Shown piece by piece: positions 6,601 through 8,081 of a stretch of 8,081 nucleotides of DNA. The stretch's first letter is position 1, and every line of letters begins with the position of its first letter. The notes beneath the pieces were generated by a model. It was not told the DNA's origin. It saw nothing but the letters and a program-made list of their open reading frames with translations, and ran no database searches. The stretch comes from Candidatus Poseidoniaceae archaeon (GTDB taxonomy: Archaea > Thermoplasmatota > Poseidoniia > Poseidoniales > Poseidoniaceae): NCBI GenBank assembly GCA_022424925.1, contig JAKMGM010000154.1, positions 1 through 8,081 on the forward strand. Direction: 5' to 3'. The position numbers and the translations under genes are program-made.

Positions 6601-8081
6601 AATGACCCGACCCAATGGCACGATACTGATGGCGATGGGTATGGTGATAATCCACTTGGTAACAACGCTGATGCGTGTGTAAACGACGGGATTGCGGCTG
6701 CAACACCCCGTTCAACACACGACAGGATTGGTTGCCCGGACAGCGACGGAGACGGGTATTCTGATTATGATTCAGGATGGCCCGCCCATCCGGCTGGCTC
6801 AGCGGACGCTTTTCCGCTCATTCCGACCCAGTGGAACGATACCGACTCAGACGGATTTGGTGATGAAACACTTGGGTTCAGAGCGGATGCATGCTTGACG
6901 ACACACGGCACCTCAACATCTGACCGTTTCGGTTGTCCTGATTCTGACGGCGATACATATTCCGACGCTGACCCGTTGGGGAACAACGGCTCGGTTTGGC
7001 TAGCATCAAACGGTGCAGATGTATGGCCCAACGAGCCAACGCAATGGGCCGATACGGATTTGGATGGCTACGGTGATAATCCATCGGGCATATTCCCCGA
7101 CAGTTGCCCGAATAATGCAGGAACCTCAAGTTCCGACCGCTATGGTTGCCTTGATACCGACGGTGACACCTACTCAGACCCTGACGCCACACATACCATT
7201 GCGAACGGCGCCGACACCCACGCTAATGACCCACTGCGATGGTCGGATGCCGACGGAGACGGTCTCGATGACCAACTTGATGATGCCTGTCCAAATGTTT
7301 GGGGCAACTCGTCTGTCGACCGTCAAGGCTGTCCTGATACTGACGGTGATGGTTTCTCCGATTCGGAACCCAATTGGACACCGTCCGGGAACGGCTCTGA
7401 TGCCTTCAACACCGACCCCACGCAGTCAACCGATACAGATGGCGATGGTTTTGGCGATAATGCGAACGGAAATCTCGCCGATGACTGTCCCAATGAGGCG
7501 GGAGATTCTTGGCAGAACAACGTCTTGGGTTGTCTCGACAACGACAAAGACGGATGGGCGAACATCATCGATTCACACGTCAATGACTCGAGTCAATGGT
7601 CGGATACCGACAGCGATGGCTTCGGTGATAACTTAGGTGGAACAACCCCCGATGCGTGCAAAAACGTGGCTGGAAACTCAACCATGGGGAACAGAATGGG
7701 TTGTCCAGATGCCGACGGTGACGGATGGGACGACCAAATCGATGAGCTTCCTTCCACCGCATTCCAGTGGCTGGACCAAGACGGTGACGGCTACGGCGAT
7801 AACGCAACTGGGCCTCAACCCGACGCCTGCCCTGGTGAAGCAGGTAATTCGACCATCGACCGTTACGGTTGTATCGACTCTGATGGTGATGGAATGTCGA
7901 ATGAAAGCGATGATTTCCCCAATGACCCGACCCGAACGCAAGACACAGATGGTGACGGTGTTGACGACCTCCAAGACGATTGCATCGAACTCCCAGGAAA
8001 CTCGACGCAAGACCGTTCAGCCTGTCCTGATGCCGACGGTGATGGTTACTCTGACCCCACACTTCCTGCGAACGGCAATCC
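3700..8081 (+). CDS. Giant secreted S8 subtilase (Kp43-like) with Ca-binding repeats, 3' end outside window
   Basis: The frame is open for 1460 codons from ATG 3700 to the window edge. A TGA at 3691-3693 makes this the earliest start. Residues 1-27 are a signal peptide (Arg5/Arg8, hydrophobic 10-24, likely cut at TYA|AP). Residues 28 to about 265 look like a propeptide. The subtilase domain (about 275-625) has Asp287 (VGDTGLD), His340 (DDDNGHGTHVAGS), oxyanion Asn447 (FAAGND) and Ser547 (SGTSMATP). 'WSGRGPADDGRTKPDLATPG' (503-522) and 'QLVNDLDIAIKDPSG' (667-681) fit the Kp43 subgroup with its C-terminal beta-sandwich (about 630-735). From 738 onward run acidic thrombospondin-type-3-like repeats with paired cysteines. 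It should be exported, self-processed and stabilised by calcium, cutting extracellular or surface proteins. No anchor or stop is visible. Catalytic class is very secure; substrate unknown. GC content is low in the propeptide (32-40% in sampled lines) and higher in the repeats. Confidence 0.95.
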   Translation, partial: MTSSRSTRAILFSALMLIQVLAPITYAAPALEPDTVIETDIDLELFHAVGLSPSGEIENGWFDSEQGMGELHLLHRDAGVVALEEWSEWTGQTSKLNGWYVLTHEYPVPTEWFYDLDEAGIDCFSFLPPNGFHCQLQGNTIDTLRELDVEGIVQLDRSDKLRNNLLEAITGAEDYSAFSYSAEGKAIVDLILSGDELPEGIHQRDDIILDSANGRFATVFAETSGIVWLANQGGIEFIDMSYIARLSNSVAATIVNADDVQDSTQMGNANSSWNGLDGSGIVLTVGDTGLDNGVNNTQMHPDFQDHIKGILSLPIPPSKCTWSGSSPGSCDDGADDDNGHGTHVAGSAVGDGTDSSGAHAGIAPEAQLLFHAIEQSGTLGGIPNDIGDMFDLAVANGSRIHTNSWGSCYTDSLGNCNNWGIYTSRSMQIDSSARTNDELVILFAAGNDGYDSNADSDTEEDTTIFEAVSKNVITIGASESLRSGTGLSWPQSYSDNSSGMVDWSGRGPADDGRTKPDLATPGTNIYSTRSRSTGSGSGNYVYMSGTSMATPLAAGSTALLLEHMIENRNLANPTSALIKAIFAASAHDMMGQYSSSVIGAGRDAPNNHEGNGLIDLWAAMNASYVQQESVSTGDERGWSFAVPLSAPDLRLSLSYTDPAASVASSTQLVNDLDIAIKDPSGTWTNLSDNLNNLRVVDFANPAQGSWEVHVLGTSVPTGPQFFSLALNAEYTLVNLTEDADFDGTEDSNDDCAFTPGTSTIDRVGCVDSDGDGYSNPTSNWSTTDGADAFISEPSQWSDQDGDGYGDNAAGLNPDGCPTVVGTSTADRYGCLDLDVDTYSSPDGGWTTGNGADSCPSVLGTSSGDRNGCPDQDGDSYSDPDPSGTNGSVWLVSNGADAFVSDSSQWLDSDSDGYGDNPPPATNGDDCPLDNGNSTIDRVGCQDTDGDGYSNSDAGALAHPAGFADAFPNDPTQWHDTDGDGYGDNPLGNNADACVNDGIAAATPRSTHDRIGCPDSDGDGYSDYDSGWPAHPAGSADAFPLIPTQWNDTDSDGFGDETLGFRADACLTTHGTSTSDRFGCPDSDGDTYSDADPLGNNGSVWLASNGADVWPNEPTQWADTDLDGYGDNPSGIFPDSCPNNAGTSSSDRYGCLDTDGDTYSDPDATHTIANGADTHANDPLRWSDADGDGLDDQLDDACPNVWGNSSVDRQGCPDTDGDGFSDSEPNWTPSGNGSDAFNTDPTQSTDTDGDGFGDNANGNLADDCPNEAGDSWQNNVLGCLDNDKDGWANIIDSHVNDSSQWSDTDSDGFGDNLGGTTPDACKNVAGNSTMGNRMGCPDADGDGWDDQIDELPSTAFQWLDQDGDGYGDNATGPQPDACPGEAGNSTIDRYGCIDSDGDGMSNESDDFPNDPTRTQDTDGDGVDDLQDDCIELPGNSTQDRSACPDADGDGYSDPTLPANGN
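5911..8081 (+). repeat. Thrombospondin-type-3-like repeat array, at least 12 units, inside the protease gene
   Basis: Protein repeats from residue 738 to the window edge. A full unit reads: GC-(P/L)-D.DGDGYSD, a variable stretch with GADAFP.DPTQW, a second loop D.DGDGYGDN, then D.CP, about ten residues of type (GTS or GNS)T.DR, and the next GC. The unit-starting cysteines are 765, 830, 868, 940, 1012, 1079, 1150, 1211, 1278, 1335, 1391 and 1442. The Asp/Asn/Gly loops match the calcium-binding pattern of thrombospondin type 3 repeats. The partner cysteines are 751, 816, 854, 926, 993, 1065, 1136, 1197, 1263, 1320, 1377 and 1428. Codons differ freely between units, so this is old, diverged duplication and not a recent DNA repeat. 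The array continues past the window. Confidence 0.92.
6517..6933 (+). repeat. Adjacent closely related repeat units (units 4 and 5)
   Basis: Unit 4 (6517-6732, residues 940-1011) and unit 5 (6733-6933, residues 1012-1078) share the linker AHPAG(F/S)ADAFP followed by PTQW, which is found in no other visible unit. They look like a tandem duplication younger than the rest of the array. Synonymous positions already differ (gcccacccggctggattc against gcccatccggctggctca), so it is not very recent. Unit 4's closing cysteine loop (Cys993-Cys1012) is 19 residues instead of 14 because of an insertion around AAATPRS. Confidence 0.7.

Noticed and set aside
5856..8062. Several open frames on the minus strand and in a shifted + frame across the repeat region
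   Set aside because: They are Ser/Pro- or Arg/His-rich mirror images of the Asp/Gly-rich repeat codons, lie wholly inside the protease gene, and show no domain or separate start context.
5941..8081. Regular spacing at DNA level suggestive of a CRISPR-like or satellite array
   Set aside because: The period is variable, repeats are conserved at protein and not nucleotide level, and the reading frame is open throughout.

Overview
The window looks like a piece of a marine planktonic archaeal genome, most likely Marine Group II (Candidatus Poseidoniales/Poseidoniia). This is an inference. It rests on a very large secreted subtilase whose C-terminal half is made of Asp/Gly-rich, cysteine-paired, thrombospondin-type-3-like repeats of the style 'GADAFPNDPTQW.DTDGDGYGDN', which I associate with that group. 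It also rests on the absence of Shine-Dalgarno-like sequence before any start codon, and on tight gene packing with no RNA genes or mobile elements.

Layout. Positions 1-137 (+) hold the last 44 codons of a gene cut by the window edge, possibly a pilin-like or other secreted protein. After a 28-nt gap, 166-1329 (+) encodes a membrane-anchored family 2 glycosyltransferase. A small two-helix membrane protein of unknown function follows at 1408-1728 (+). It ends one base from the stop of a convergent gene, 3598-1730 (-), a full-length half-size ABC exporter (permease fused to ATPase). A 101-nt divergent spacer (3599-3699) separates the exporter from the largest gene, 3700-8081 (+), which is open at the 3' window edge after 1460 codons.

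The large gene encodes a signal peptide, an inhibitory propeptide, a subtilase domain with all catalytic residues (Asp287, His340, Asn447, Ser547) resembling the Kp43 subgroup, a beta-sandwich domain, and then at least twelve repeat units. Each unit carries acidic calcium-loop motifs and ends in a pair of cysteines, usually 14 residues apart. No stop codon, membrane anchor or sorting signal is seen before the window ends.

How the genes relate. The exported protease, the membrane glycosyltransferase, the lipid/small-molecule-type exporter and the possible pilin fragment all concern the cell envelope or outside. The sequence does not show that they form one pathway: the exporter and protease are on opposite strands and are probably transcribed divergently, while the first three + strand genes could be one transcript. 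No CRISPR array, tRNA, rRNA, insertion sequence or recognised defence system was seen.
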